DNA of 28,260 bases from JAGQTE01 sp964648005 (GTDB lineage Bacteria; Actinomycetota; Acidimicrobiia; Acidimicrobiales; Acidimicrobilacustridaceae). Shown here one piece after another: positions 8,534 to 15,909 of this stretch. The stretch is from NCBI GenBank assembly GCA_964648005.1, contig CAZYKR010000018.1, forward strand, positions 1-28,260, given 5' to 3'. The position numbers and the translations under genes were made by a program. Every line of letters begins with the position of its first letter. The first letter of the stretch is position 1. A model generated the notes under the pieces. That model saw nothing but the letters and a program-made list of their open reading frames with translations, had not been told where the DNA came from and did no database searches.

Positions 8534-8770
8534 ATGCAGAAGGTGAAGCGGCTGCAGATCATGATCGACGAGGACCTCGATGAGGCCCTCGCCCAACTCG
8601 CCGCCGATGAGGGCACGTCCAAGGCCGCGCTGATCCGGCGCTTCGTGCGTGCCGCGGTGCGACCGGGGTTCGGGCACATCGAGGACGACCCGATCTGGGA
8701 CCTGGCCGGCGACCTCGACGACCCGGCGTACGATCCGGCGCACCACGACGACGTCGTCTACCCCCGGTGA
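8534..8770 (+). CDS. VapB-like antitoxin, ribbon-helix-helix
   Basis: A 78-residue protein. The first 45 residues (MQKVKRLQIMIDEDLDEALA...EGTSKAALIRRFVRAAV) read as a CopG/Arc-type ribbon-helix-helix DNA-binding domain: a short beta strand (LQIMID) followed by two helices. The acidic, proline-containing tail (GHIEDDPIWDLAGDLDDPAYDPAHHDDVVY) is the sort of flexible segment antitoxins use to wrap the toxin. Its stop shares a GTGA overlap with the next gene, which encodes a PIN-domain protein, fixing the toxin-antitoxin interpretation. It probably autoregulates the promoter just upstream. The specific class name is by analogy. Confidence 0.85.
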   Translation: MQKVKRLQIMIDEDLDEALAQLAADEGTSKAALIRRFVRAAVRPGFGHIEDDPIWDLAGDLDDPAYDPAHHDDVVYPR

Positions 8771-9165
8771 TCTTCGCCGACACGTCGTTCTGGATCGCGT
8801 TCCGCGTTCGCCAGGACCCCCGCCACCACGAAGCACTGTCCCTCGCCCGAGCGCACGACCACGCGGCGATCGTGACCACCAATCACGTGCTGGGAGAGAC
8901 GTGGACCTTCCTGCGGCGGCGGTTCGGTCACTCTGCCGCGGTCCGCATGCTCGACGCCGTCGGCGCCTCCCACCGCCTCCGCGTCGTCCACGTCAGCGCC
9001 GAACTCGAGACCGAGGCGGTCGACTGGCTGCGCACCCACGACGAGCGGGAGTACTCGTTCGTCGACGCCACGAGCTTCGCCGTCATGCGCAGCCTGCGGA
9101 TGGCGGAGGCGTTCGCGTTCGACGGCGACTTCAGCGCCGCGGGTTTCATCGAGCTGCGGGCCTGA
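8767..9165 (+). CDS. VapC-like PIN-domain ribonuclease toxin
   Basis: A 132-residue PIN domain. The acidic active-site residues that bind Mg are visible: Asp5 in FADTSFW, Glu44 in HVLGETWT, Asp100 in SFVDATSF and Asp119 (or Asp121) in AFDGDF. The order and spacing fit VapC nucleases, which cleave tRNA or rRNA when freed from the antitoxin. The GTG start at 8767 overlaps the antitoxin stop, giving coupled translation. The active site looks intact, so the toxin should be functional. The cellular RNA target cannot be read from sequence. Confidence 0.88.
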   Translation: MIFADTSFWIAFRVRQDPRHHEALSLARAHDHAAIVTTNHVLGETWTFLRRRFGHSAAVRMLDAVGASHRLRVVHVSAELETEAVDWLRTHDEREYSFVDATSFAVMRSLRMAEAFAFDGDFSAAGFIELRA

Positions 9166-9215
9166 CAACCACCGCACGACCCGGAACGAGCTTCGAGCCC
9201 AGAGGGCTGCACCGG

Positions 9216-9221
9216 TAGCCT
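9216..9221 (+). promoter_or_regulatory. -10 element of metH
   Basis: TAGCCT ends 9 nt before the metH ATG and is flanked by the inverted pair ACCGG (9211-9215) and CCGGT (9224-9228). No Shine-Dalgarno and no room for a cobalamin or SAM riboswitch exist in the 65 bp after vapC, unless it lies inside vapC. Confidence 0.4.
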
Positions 9222-9230
9222 TGCCGGTCT

Positions 9231-12200
9231 ATGACCGAGACGTTCCTCGATGCCGTCCGCGACCGGGTGGTCATCTACGACGGGGCCATGGGCACCTGCC
9301 TGCAAGCCCGTGACCTGACCGCCGACGACTTCGGCGGCCCCGACCTGGAGGGGTGCAACGAGCTGCTCGTCGTCACCCGCCCCGATGTCATCGCCGACAT
9401 CCATGCGGAGTACTTCGCCGTCGGTTGTGACATCGTCGAGACGAACACGTTCGGCGCCAACGCCATCCCGCTCGCCGAGTACGGCATCGCAGAGCGCACC
9501 CACGAGCTGAACCTGGCCGCCGCCCGCATCGCCCGGCAGGTCGCCGATGACCACGCCACACCGGACCGACCCCGCTGGGTCGCCGGCTCGATCGGACCGG
9601 GCACCAAGTTCGCCTCGATGGGCGGCATCACCTACGCCGAGCTGCGCGACATCTACGAAGTGCAGGCGCGTGGCCTCATCGAGGGCGGCGTCGACGTGCT
9701 GCTCATCGAGACGCAGTTCGACCTGCTCGGCATCAAGGCCACGATCGCCGGTTGCCGGCGAGCGATGGCGGCGCTCGGCACCGAGGTGCCGCTCCAGGTG
9801 CAGGTCACCATCGAGACGGTCGGCACGATGCTGCCCGGCACCGAGATCGGCGCGGCGCTGGCGGCGATCGATCCGCTGCGCCCGGACGTGTTCGGCCTCA
9901 ACTGCGCCACCGGACCCGCCGAGATGCAAGAGCACCTCCGCTACCTGTCCCAGCACGCCCGCATGCCGGTGTCGGTGCTGCCCAACGCCGGCCTGCCGTC
10001 GGTCGTCGACGGCGCCATGCACTACGACCTGACGCCCGAGCAGCTGGCCGGCTTCCACGAGCGCCACGTCACCGAGCTCGGCATCAACGTCATCGGCGGC
10101 TGCTGCGGCACGACGCCCGAGCACCTGCGCCACGTCGTCGAGCGCTGCGCCGGGCTCACCCCCGCCCCGCGCCAGCCGGTCCACGAGGCCGGCGCCACCT
10201 CGATCTACTCGTTCGTGCCCTTCCATCAGGACGCCTCGTTCCTCATCATCGGCGAGCGCACCAACGCCAACGGCTCCAAGAAGTTCCGCGAGTCCATGCT
10301 CGAGGCCGACTGGGACACCTGCGTGCAGATGGCCAAGGACCAGATCCGCGAGGGCGCCCACGTCCTCGATGTCTGTGTCGACTACGTCGGTCGACCTGGC
10401 GCCGCCGACATGGACGAGGTGGCCCGACGATTCACGACGACGTCGACCGCCCCGTTGGTGCTCGACTCCACCGAGCCCGACGTGCTCGAGGCCGGGCTGC
10501 AATGGCTCGGCGGCCGCGCCATCCTCAACTCGGCCAACCTCGAAGACGGCGAGGCATCGGGCTCACGGATGGACAAGGTGTTCACCCTGGCGCGCGAGTA
10601 CGGCGCCGCCGTGATCTGCTTGCTCATCGACGAGGAAGGCCAGGCGCGCGACGTCGAGTGGAAGCTGCGTGTCGCCCACCGCCTGCACGACATCGCCACG
10701 CAGCGCTACGGCCTCGAGCCCGGCGACCTCATCTTCGATGCCCTGACCTTCCCGCTCTCCACCGGCGACGACGACCTGCGTGGCGACGCCATGGCGACCA
10801 TCGACGCCATCCGCCGCATCAAGGCCGAGCTCCCCGGCGTGTACACCACCCTCGGCGTGTCGAACGTGAGCTTCGGCCTCAACCCCGCGGCGCGCCACGT
10901 CTTGAACTCCGTGTTCCTCCACGAGTGCGTCGCCGCCGGCCTCGACTCGGCGATCGTTCACGCGGCGCGCATCATGCCGCTGGCCAAGATCCCCGACGAG
11001 CAGCGCCAGGTGTGCGAGGACCTCATCTACGACCGCCGCCGCCCAGCGCAGGACGGCGAGCCCGCCTACGACCCGCTCGCCACGCTGCTCGAGGTGTTCG
11101 CCGACGTCACCGTCGCCGTCGCCGAGAAGGAGGACCGCTCCGGCTGGCCCGTGACCGACCGCCTCTCGGCCCGGATCATCGACGGCGACCGCGACGGCCT
11201 CGAGGCCGATCTCGACCAGGCCATGGCCGAGGGCATCGCCCCGCTCGAGATCATCAACGAGGTGCTGCTCAGCGGCATGAAGGTCGTCGGCGACCGCTTC
11301 GGTTCGGGCGAGATGCAGCTCCCCTTCGTGCTCCAGTCCGCCGAGACGATGAAGACAGCGGTGGCGTACCTCGAGCCGCACATGGACAAGGACGACAGCG
11401 GTGGCAAGGGCCGCATCGTCCTCGCCACGGTGAAGGGCGACGTCCACGACATCGGGAAGAACCTCGTCGACATCATCCTCACCAACAACGGCTACGAGGT
11501 GCACAACCTCGGCATCAAGATCGGCATCGCCGAGATGATCGAGAAGGCCGAGGAGGTGCGGGCGGACGCCATCGGCATGAGCGGCCTGTTGGTCAAGAGC
11601 ACGCTGATCATGAAGGACAACCTCGGCGAGCTGAACGACCGGGGCCGGTCAGACATCCCCGTGCTGTTGGGCGGCGCCGCCCTGACCCGCACCTACGTCG
11701 AGCGCGACATGCGCGAGGTGTACGACGGCCGGGTGTTCTACGGCAAGGACGCCTTCGAGGGTCTGCACGTCATGGACCGCCTCGGCGAGCTCCGCCGCAC
11801 CGGCGAGGACGATCCCGACTGGGGCCGCGTCCCGACCGAGGGACGCATCCCGCGCCGTGAGGCGTCCGCCGACGCCGAGGACGTCGACCTTCCGCCGCGC
11901 TCGCCCGAGGTCGCCACCGACAACCCGCTGTACCCGGCACCGTTCTGGGGCTCGCAGGTCGTGAAGGGCCTGGCCCTCGACGACATCGCCGCCTACGTCA
12001 ACGAGACCGCGCTGTTCCGCAACCAGTGGCAGTTCCGCCCCGAGGGCGGCGAGACCGACGAGGAGTTCAAGGACCGCATCCGGCCGCAGCTGCGCGAGCA
12101 GCTCGCCGGTGCCAAGAGCGAGGGCCTGTTGGTCCCCGCCGTCGTCTACGGGTACTTCCCCGCCAACAGCGACGGCCAGGACCTGATCATCTGGACCGAC

Positions 12201-12722
12201 GAGACCCGCTCCGCCGAGCGCATGCGGTTCCGCTATCCGCGCCAGCGCAAGGCGCCGTTCTTGTGCATCGCCGACTTCTTCCGCCCGGTCGACAGCGGCG
12301 AGATCGACGTGGCCGCCTTCCACATCGTCACGATGGGAGCCAAGGTCTCCGAGCGCACGGCCGAGCTCTTCGCCGCCGACAAGTACCAGGACTACCTGCT
12401 GCTGCACGGCCTCGGCGTCGAGATGGCCGAGGCGCTCGCCGAGTACTGGCACCACCGGATCCGCACCGAATGGGGCTACGTCGACGAGGACGGCCCGAGC
12501 TTGGCCGGGCTGTTCCGCCAGCAGTACCGCGGCGGCCGCTACTCGTGGGGCTACCCCGCCTGTCCCGACCTCGAGGACAACCAGAAGGTCGCCGAGCTGC
12601 TCGACGCCGGGCGCCTCGGCATCGAGGTGTCCGAGGAGACGGGCTTCCAGTACCAGCCGGAGCAGACGACGTCGGCCATCATCTGCCACCACCCCCAGGC
12701 GAAGTACTTCGTCGCACGCTGA
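9231..12722 (+). CDS. metH: Methionine synthase, cobalamin-dependent (MetH)
   Basis: Transfers methyl from methyltetrahydrofolate via methylcobalamin to homocysteine. All four modules are present in 1163 residues. Homocysteine domain (about 1-325): zinc ligands Cys225 (LNCATGP) and Cys291/Cys292 (GGCCGT). Folate domain (about 335-610): IGERTNANGSKKF and DVCVDYVGRPG. Cobalamin cap and Rossmann domain (about 650-865): GDVHDIGKN with the cobalt-ligating His739, then SGLLVKST and LLGGAALTR. Reactivation domain (about 890-1163): the SAM-binding RYSWGYPAC (1103-1111). The length is close to E. coli MetH (1227). The ATG follows a TAGCCT hexamer by 9 nt, suggesting a leaderless mRNA. It ends 11 bp from the convergent SHOCT gene. 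Confidence 0.97.
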   Translation: MTETFLDAVRDRVVIYDGAMGTCLQARDLTADDFGGPDLEGCNELLVVTRPDVIADIHAEYFAVGCDIVETNTFGANAIPLAEYGIAERTHELNLAAARIARQVADDHATPDRPRWVAGSIGPGTKFASMGGITYAELRDIYEVQARGLIEGGVDVLLIETQFDLLGIKATIAGCRRAMAALGTEVPLQVQVTIETVGTMLPGTEIGAALAAIDPLRPDVFGLNCATGPAEMQEHLRYLSQHARMPVSVLPNAGLPSVVDGAMHYDLTPEQLAGFHERHVTELGINVIGGCCGTTPEHLRHVVERCAGLTPAPRQPVHEAGATSIYSFVPFHQDASFLIIGERTNANGSKKFRESMLEADWDTCVQMAKDQIREGAHVLDVCVDYVGRPGAADMDEVARRFTTTSTAPLVLDSTEPDVLEAGLQWLGGRAILNSANLEDGEASGSRMDKVFTLAREYGAAVICLLIDEEGQARDVEWKLRVAHRLHDIATQRYGLEPGDLIFDALTFPLSTGDDDLRGDAMATIDAIRRIKAELPGVYTTLGVSNVSFGLNPAARHVLNSVFLHECVAAGLDSAIVHAARIMPLAKIPDEQRQVCEDLIYDRRRPAQDGEPAYDPLATLLEVFADVTVAVAEKEDRSGWPVTDRLSARIIDGDRDGLEADLDQAMAEGIAPLEIINEVLLSGMKVVGDRFGSGEMQLPFVLQSAETMKTAVAYLEPHMDKDDSGGKGRIVLATVKGDVHDIGKNLVDIILTNNGYEVHNLGIKIGIAEMIEKAEEVRADAIGMSGLLVKSTLIMKDNLGELNDRGRSDIPVLLGGAALTRTYVERDMREVYDGRVFYGKDAFEGLHVMDRLGELRRTGEDDPDWGRVPTEGRIPRREASADAEDVDLPPRSPEVATDNPLYPAPFWGSQVVKGLALDDIAAYVNETALFRNQWQFRPEGGETDEEFKDRIRPQLREQLAGAKSEGLLVPAVVYGYFPANSDGQDLIIWTDETRSAERMRFRYPRQRKAPFLCIADFFRPVDSGEIDVAAFHIVTMGAKVSERTAELFAADKYQDYLLLHGLGVEMAEALAEYWHHRIRTEWGYVDEDGPSLAGLFRQQYRGGRYSWGYPACPDLEDNQKVAELLDAGRLGIEVSEETGFQYQPEQTTSAIICHHPQAKYFVAR

Positions 12723-12737
12723 GCGACGCCAGCTCAG
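12719..12737. terminator. Short hairpin between convergent stops
   Basis: CTGAGC and GCTCAG form a perfect 6-bp stem with a 7-nt loop. The two arms contain the metH stop (12720-12722) and the stop of the opposing gene (12736-12734). There is no T-tract; as a bidirectional terminator it is weak. Confidence 0.3.
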
Positions 12738-13324
12738 AGGCGGTCGAGGATCTTCGCCTTCTTGGCGTCGAACTCCGAGCGGTCGATGAGGCCTTCGTCG
12801 AGCATCGTCGCCAACGCCCGCAACCGATCCAGCGCGTCGACCGGGTCGTACCGTGGCGCCGGTGTCGTACTGGCAGGCGGAGCGGCCGGGGCCGGCTTCG
12901 GCTGCGCTGCCACCTGCTTGGCCGGGACGGGCTTGGCGGCGACCGGCTTGGCGGCGACCGGCTTGGCCGGGACGGGCTTGGCGGCGACCGGCTTCGCGGG
13001 GACGGGCTTGGCCGGGGCCGGCTTGGGCGCCAGCGGTGCCGCGGCTGCCGGCTTGGGCGGGGACGCCGCAGGCGCGGGCGTCGCCGGTGCGGCGGACACC
13101 GCCGGCGGCGAGGTCGTGAGGTCGATGTCGCCCTTGAGCGAACCCAGCCGGGCCAGCAGGTCCGGGGCCCGGTTGGCGAGGGCCTGGGTCCGCACGGCGA
13201 GATCCTGTTGCGCCGCCACCGCGCGGCTCACCACCTGGTCCGTCACAGGACCGTCGTCGAAGTACCCGACACCGACCGATGCGGCACCTGCCACCGCTGC
13301 CTCCTCATCATCCGCCATGCTCAC
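12734..13324 (-). CDS. SHOCT-domain protein with KPV/KPA repeats
   Basis: A 196-residue soluble protein. The C-terminal 35 residues (ALDRLRALATMLDEGLIDRSEFDAKKAKIL) are a SHOCT domain, a short helical module common at protein C-termini. Residues 1-70 are acidic then helical. The middle is Ala/Pro/Lys-rich, with eight tandem five-residue units of the KPVPA/KPVAA type at 101-140. The repeat probably acts as an extended linker; similar Lys-Pro-Ala stretches are seen in DNA- or wall-associated actinobacterial proteins. Start: GTG 13324-13322 overlaps by GTGA the stop of a 13-codon upstream frame; ATG 13318-13316 is the alternative. The function is unknown. Confidence 0.7.
   Translation of the reverse strand: MSMADDEEAAVAGAASVGVGYFDDGPVTDQVVSRAVAAQQDLAVRTQALANRAPDLLARLGSLKGDIDLTTSPPAVSAAPATPAPAASPPKPAAAAPLAPKPAPAKPVPAKPVAAKPVPAKPVAAKPVAAKPVPAKQVAAQPKPAPAAPPASTTPAPRYDPVDALDRLRALATMLDEGLIDRSEFDAKKAKILDRL
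12905..13024 (-). repeat. Tandem 15-bp coding repeat (KPVPA/KPVAA)
   Basis: Eight near-identical 15-bp units, each encoding Lys-Pro/Gln-x-x-Ala pentapeptides, inside the SHOCT protein gene. Such arrays change copy number by slippage, so linker length may vary between strains. Confidence 0.8.
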
Positions 13325-13604
13325 GTCACCGTTCCCGGTGCGCCCCTCGATTTCGACGACATGCTTCCGACCCCTCGCTGGCGTGCCTCCGGCAGCACAC
13401 GCCCGAATCCGTCAACATGCCGTCGCGCCGCTCGAGCGTCCCGCACCGCTCCTGACTGTATTCCGCCTGGTTGCATCCTGTCTCGACCCAGCGGACTCGC
13501 CGCTGGACCGTGGTACGAAGTTCGGCCGGTTCGCCATCGGACTTGAACAAAATGTGGGTCGTTCGACCTATGGCGGGGGCCGAACGGCCTAGACGACCGG
13601 CCAA
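13325..13604. other. 280-bp intergenic region rich in inverted repeats
   Basis: No convincing gene. Contents: hairpin 13380-13403 (GGCGTG/CACGCC); hairpin 13488-13506 (CCAGCGG/CCGCTGG, 5-nt loop); two 12-bp inverted repeats, GGTCG-TT-CGACC (13557-13568) and GGCCG-AA-CGGCC (13578-13589), with centres 21 bp apart; an AT-rich patch around 13545-13556; a minus-strand TACAGT (13460-13455). A minus-strand 13-codon frame (13362-13321) ends in a GTGA overlap with the SHOCT gene. The region could hold a long 5' leader, a small RNA or operator sites. Confidence 0.5.
13518..13547 (-). promoter_or_regulatory. Candidate FliA/WhiG-type sigma promoter
   Basis: On the minus strand TTCA (13547-13544) and GCCGAACTT (13526-13518) are 17 nt apart, close to the flagellar-sigma pattern described in some actinobacteria (CTCA, 15-17 nt, GCCGAA then A/T). 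It would transcribe the hairpin at 13488-13506 and then the SHOCT gene. A chance match in GC-rich DNA is possible. Confidence 0.25.
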
Positions 13605-14462
13605 TCAGGTCCGCAGCAGGGCGCGCGCCACGAGGTCGGTGCCGAACGCCGTCAGGATCGCCAGGTACAGCAGGCCGGTCGCCGCCATCACGGCCGAGTA
13701 CTGCCGCTCGCGCAACGCCAGGCGTGTGGTGATGAGCAGGCCGAGCGTTGTCACGGCGCACGCAGCCCAGAACCACCCCAGCATCCCGCCGTAGCTGTCG
13801 TCGATGTCGCCGACGAACACCGACACCATGCCCGTCGGCACCAGCAGCAACGCGATCTCGGGGATCGTCAGGTTCGTCGACCACCGCACCAGCTCGAGCA
13901 GCGGCGCACGCGGCAGCCCCGGCTGCACGAGGTACCAGTGCCCGAGCAACATGGCGTCGGTGACGGCGCCGAGGAAGAGCGCTCCGACGACGAACCGGGC
14001 GATCGTGAGCGGCACCTGGTCCCCCGCCGCCACGGCCGCCGCCACGACGCCGACCATGCCAATGATCGGCGCCACGACGTCGAGCACCGGCGGGAATTCC
14101 TTCGCGGTGTCGTCCTTGGCCGCCGGCGCCCGATCGATGCCGGTCATGGCGGCGACCCGCTCGGAGCGGGCGTCGGCCAACGCCGTCTGGCCCGCCACGC
14201 CGGCCCCGCGCCGCAGGATCGACACCGCCAGCGCCACGCCTGTCGCCAGCACCACGCCGGCGGACGCCGCCTCGCGCACCGGGACGGTGTCGATCACGAC
14301 CAGCCCGACATACAAGGCGCCGATGGCCATCAGGCCGTAGGTGCTGCGCATCAACCAGCCATAGCCGAGCCCGACCTCGCGCCGGCGGGTCGTGACCCAC
14401 AAGAACGCCAGGCCACCCGTCGCCCACTGCAGCAGGAAGGTGGCTGCATCCAGACTGGTCAC
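13605..14462 (-). CDS. Uncharacterised multi-spanning membrane protein
   Basis: I do not recognise this 285-residue protein. It has about eight hydrophobic segments: near 8-24, 40-60, 64-84, 126-148, 154-180, 196-216, 225-250 and 256-282. A loop at about 85-125 is hydrophilic and charged. Notable is MLLGHWYLVQPGLPRAPLLELVRW, a histidine and aromatic cluster at the end of segment five, which might bind a ligand or cofactor. The GTG at 14462-14460 is chosen because it gives a natural N-terminus just before the first membrane segment and has TATCCT 8 nt upstream. It is divergent from a substrate-binding lipoprotein gene, with 63 bp between starts. A transport or sensing role is possible but unproven. 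Confidence 0.72.
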   Translation of the reverse strand: MTSLDAATFLLQWATGGLAFLWVTTRRREVGLGYGWLMRSTYGLMAIGALYVGLVVIDTVPVREAASAGVVLATGVALAVSILRRGAGVAGQTALADARSERVAAMTGIDRAPAAKDDTAKEFPPVLDVVAPIIGMVGVVAAAVAAGDQVPLTIARFVVGALFLGAVTDAMLLGHWYLVQPGLPRAPLLELVRWSTNLTIPEIALLLVPTGMVSVFVGDIDDSYGGMLGWFWAACAVTTLGLLITTRLALRERQYSAVMAATGLLYLAILTAFGTDLVARALLRT

Positions 14463-14470
14463 GGGCGGCG

Positions 14471-14476
14471 AGGATA
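14471..14476 (-). promoter_or_regulatory. -10 element of the membrane protein gene
   Basis: TATCCT on the minus strand ends 8 nt before the GTG at 14462, with no Shine-Dalgarno between. Confidence 0.4.
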
Positions 14477-14510
14477 CGGCCGGTGAGGGTGCCGGAACCA
14501 CCTGCGCCAC

Positions 14511-14516
14511 TAGGGT
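14511..14516 (+). promoter_or_regulatory. -10 element of the binding-protein gene
   Basis: TAGGGT ends 9 nt before the ATG at 14526. No -35 consensus is visible 17 nt upstream. Confidence 0.4.
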
Positions 14517-14525
14517 TGCCGAGTC

Positions 14526-15866
14526 ATGCCCCGACGACTGTGGAGCACCATGTACCGCCGACGGACCGCCGCTGCGGCCCTCCTGGCCACCACCCTGCTC
14601 GCCGCCTGCAGCACCGAGACCCGCGTGGACGAGGGTGCCGGCGGCACCACGCCGACCAGCCGCCCGGCCCCGGCGCCGGGCACGACGGTCGGGACGACGG
14701 TCGGGACCGTCGCCGACGATCAGCTGGTGCTGGGCCTGCTGGTGCCGCGATCGGGTCAGCTCGCCGAGCTCGAGGACGCCTTGGTGGCGCCCACCGAGCT
14801 GGCCGTGCGCCAGATCAACGACGCCGGCGGTGTCGACGGTCGCGAGGTGCGCCTGGTGGTGGCCGACGACGGCTCCGACCCCGACGTCGCCCGAGCATCG
14901 CTCGACGAGCTGGTCGAGGGCGGGGCGCACGCCGTCATCGGACCGGCCTCGTCGACGACGACGCGCGGCATCATCGACGAGATCCGCGCCGGCGGGGTCC
15001 CGGTGTGCTCGGGCTCCGCCTACGCCGCCGACCTCGACGAGGCGCAGACCGACGGGATGTTGTTCCGCACGGCGCCACCGGACGAGCTGCAGGCCGAGGC
15101 CCTGGCCGGGCTCGTCAAGGCGGACGGTCGCACCAACGTGGCCATCCTCGCCCGCGACGACGGCTACGGCGACGTCATGGGCGACCTCGTCCACGAGGCG
15201 CTCGGCGACGCCGGGGTGCCGGTGAACATCATCGTGCCGCACGACCCGGGCGGCATCGGCGCCAAGGAGTCGGTGGCGCAGGCCCTCCAGATCTCCCCCG
15301 ACGCCGTGGTCGTCGTCGGGTTCGCCACCGACGGCGAGGCGGTAGTGCGCGAGCTCGTCGCTGCCGGCCAGGGCCCGACGACCATCGGCGTCTACGGCAC
15401 GGACGGTCTGCGCAGCGCCGGGTTCGCCGCCGCCGTCGATGCCGACCCGTCCAAGGTCGCCGGCCTCAGCGGCGTGGCGCCCAACCCGGCACCCACCGGC
15501 GTGGCCTCGCCCTTCAACGAGGCGTTCGCAGCGGTGCAGGTCGATGGCGCCGCCGTGGATCCCGTGTTCTCGGCGCACTACTGGGACTGCACCAACCTGC
15601 TGGCGCTGGCCGCCCTGCAGGCCGGCTCCTCCGATCCCACCGCCATGCGCGATGCCTTCGCCGAGAGCTTCGCCGGCGACACCGACTGCAACGACTTCGC
15701 CACGTGCGCCGCGGCGCTCGCCGACGGCAAGACCATCCACTACCGCGGCGCCTCGAGCACGTTCGACGACTGGGATGGCACCCAGCCCGGCCACGGCGCC
15801 TACCTCGAGTGGTCGTACCTGCCCGACGGCACGCTGGTCACGGAGACGACCCAGATCGACGTCTGA
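14526..15866 (+). CDS. ABC-type substrate-binding lipoprotein (LivJ-like, type 1 periplasmic fold)
   Basis: A 446-residue exported lipoprotein. Basic residues at 3-13 and a hydrophobic stretch lead to the lipobox LAAC with the acylated Cys28. A Thr/Pro/Gly-rich linker (about 29-62) follows, then a type 1 periplasmic-binding fold: LVLGLLVPRSGQLAEL, AVRQINDAGGVDGREVRLVVADD, HAVIGPASSTTT and NVAILARDDGYGDVMGD are the branched-chain amino acid receptor hallmarks. No permease or ATPase gene is nearby, so the transporter partner is elsewhere or the protein acts as a sensor. A second ATG at codon 9 is possible, but the upstream TAGGGT 9 nt from 14526 supports this start. The ligand cannot be read from sequence. 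Confidence 0.88.
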   Translation: MPRRLWSTMYRRRTAAAALLATTLLAACSTETRVDEGAGGTTPTSRPAPAPGTTVGTTVGTVADDQLVLGLLVPRSGQLAELEDALVAPTELAVRQINDAGGVDGREVRLVVADDGSDPDVARASLDELVEGGAHAVIGPASSTTTRGIIDEIRAGGVPVCSGSAYAADLDEAQTDGMLFRTAPPDELQAEALAGLVKADGRTNVAILARDDGYGDVMGDLVHEALGDAGVPVNIIVPHDPGGIGAKESVAQALQISPDAVVVVGFATDGEAVVRELVAAGQGPTTIGVYGTDGLRSAGFAAAVDADPSKVAGLSGVAPNPAPTGVASPFNEAFAAVQVDGAAVDPVFSAHYWDCTNLLALAALQAGSSDPTAMRDAFAESFAGDTDCNDFATCAAALADGKTIHYRGASSTFDDWDGTQPGHGAYLEWSYLPDGTLVTETTQIDV

Positions 15867-15882
15867 CGTCTCGCCGTCCGTC

Positions 15883-15898
15883 GCCGGCAGGGGCCGGC
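15883..15898. terminator. Bidirectional hairpin between convergent genes
   Basis: GCCGGC, AGGG, GCCGGC: a 6-bp all-GC stem with a 4-nt loop, between the binding-protein stop (15866) and the lipA end (15910). There is no T-tract, which is usual for actinobacterial hairpin terminators. Confidence 0.45.
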
Positions 15899-15909
15899 CT
15901 CCGTGGCGA

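Noticed and set aside
9166..9230. Possible cobalamin riboswitch before metH
   Set aside because: Only 65 bp are available, no B12-box-like sequence is seen, and the -10 lies 9 nt from the start codon.
13326..13604. 92-codon minus-strand frame filling the intergenic gap
   Set aside because: TTG start, no ribosome-binding site, Arg-rich low-complexity translation and overlap with strong inverted repeats; I treat the region as non-coding.
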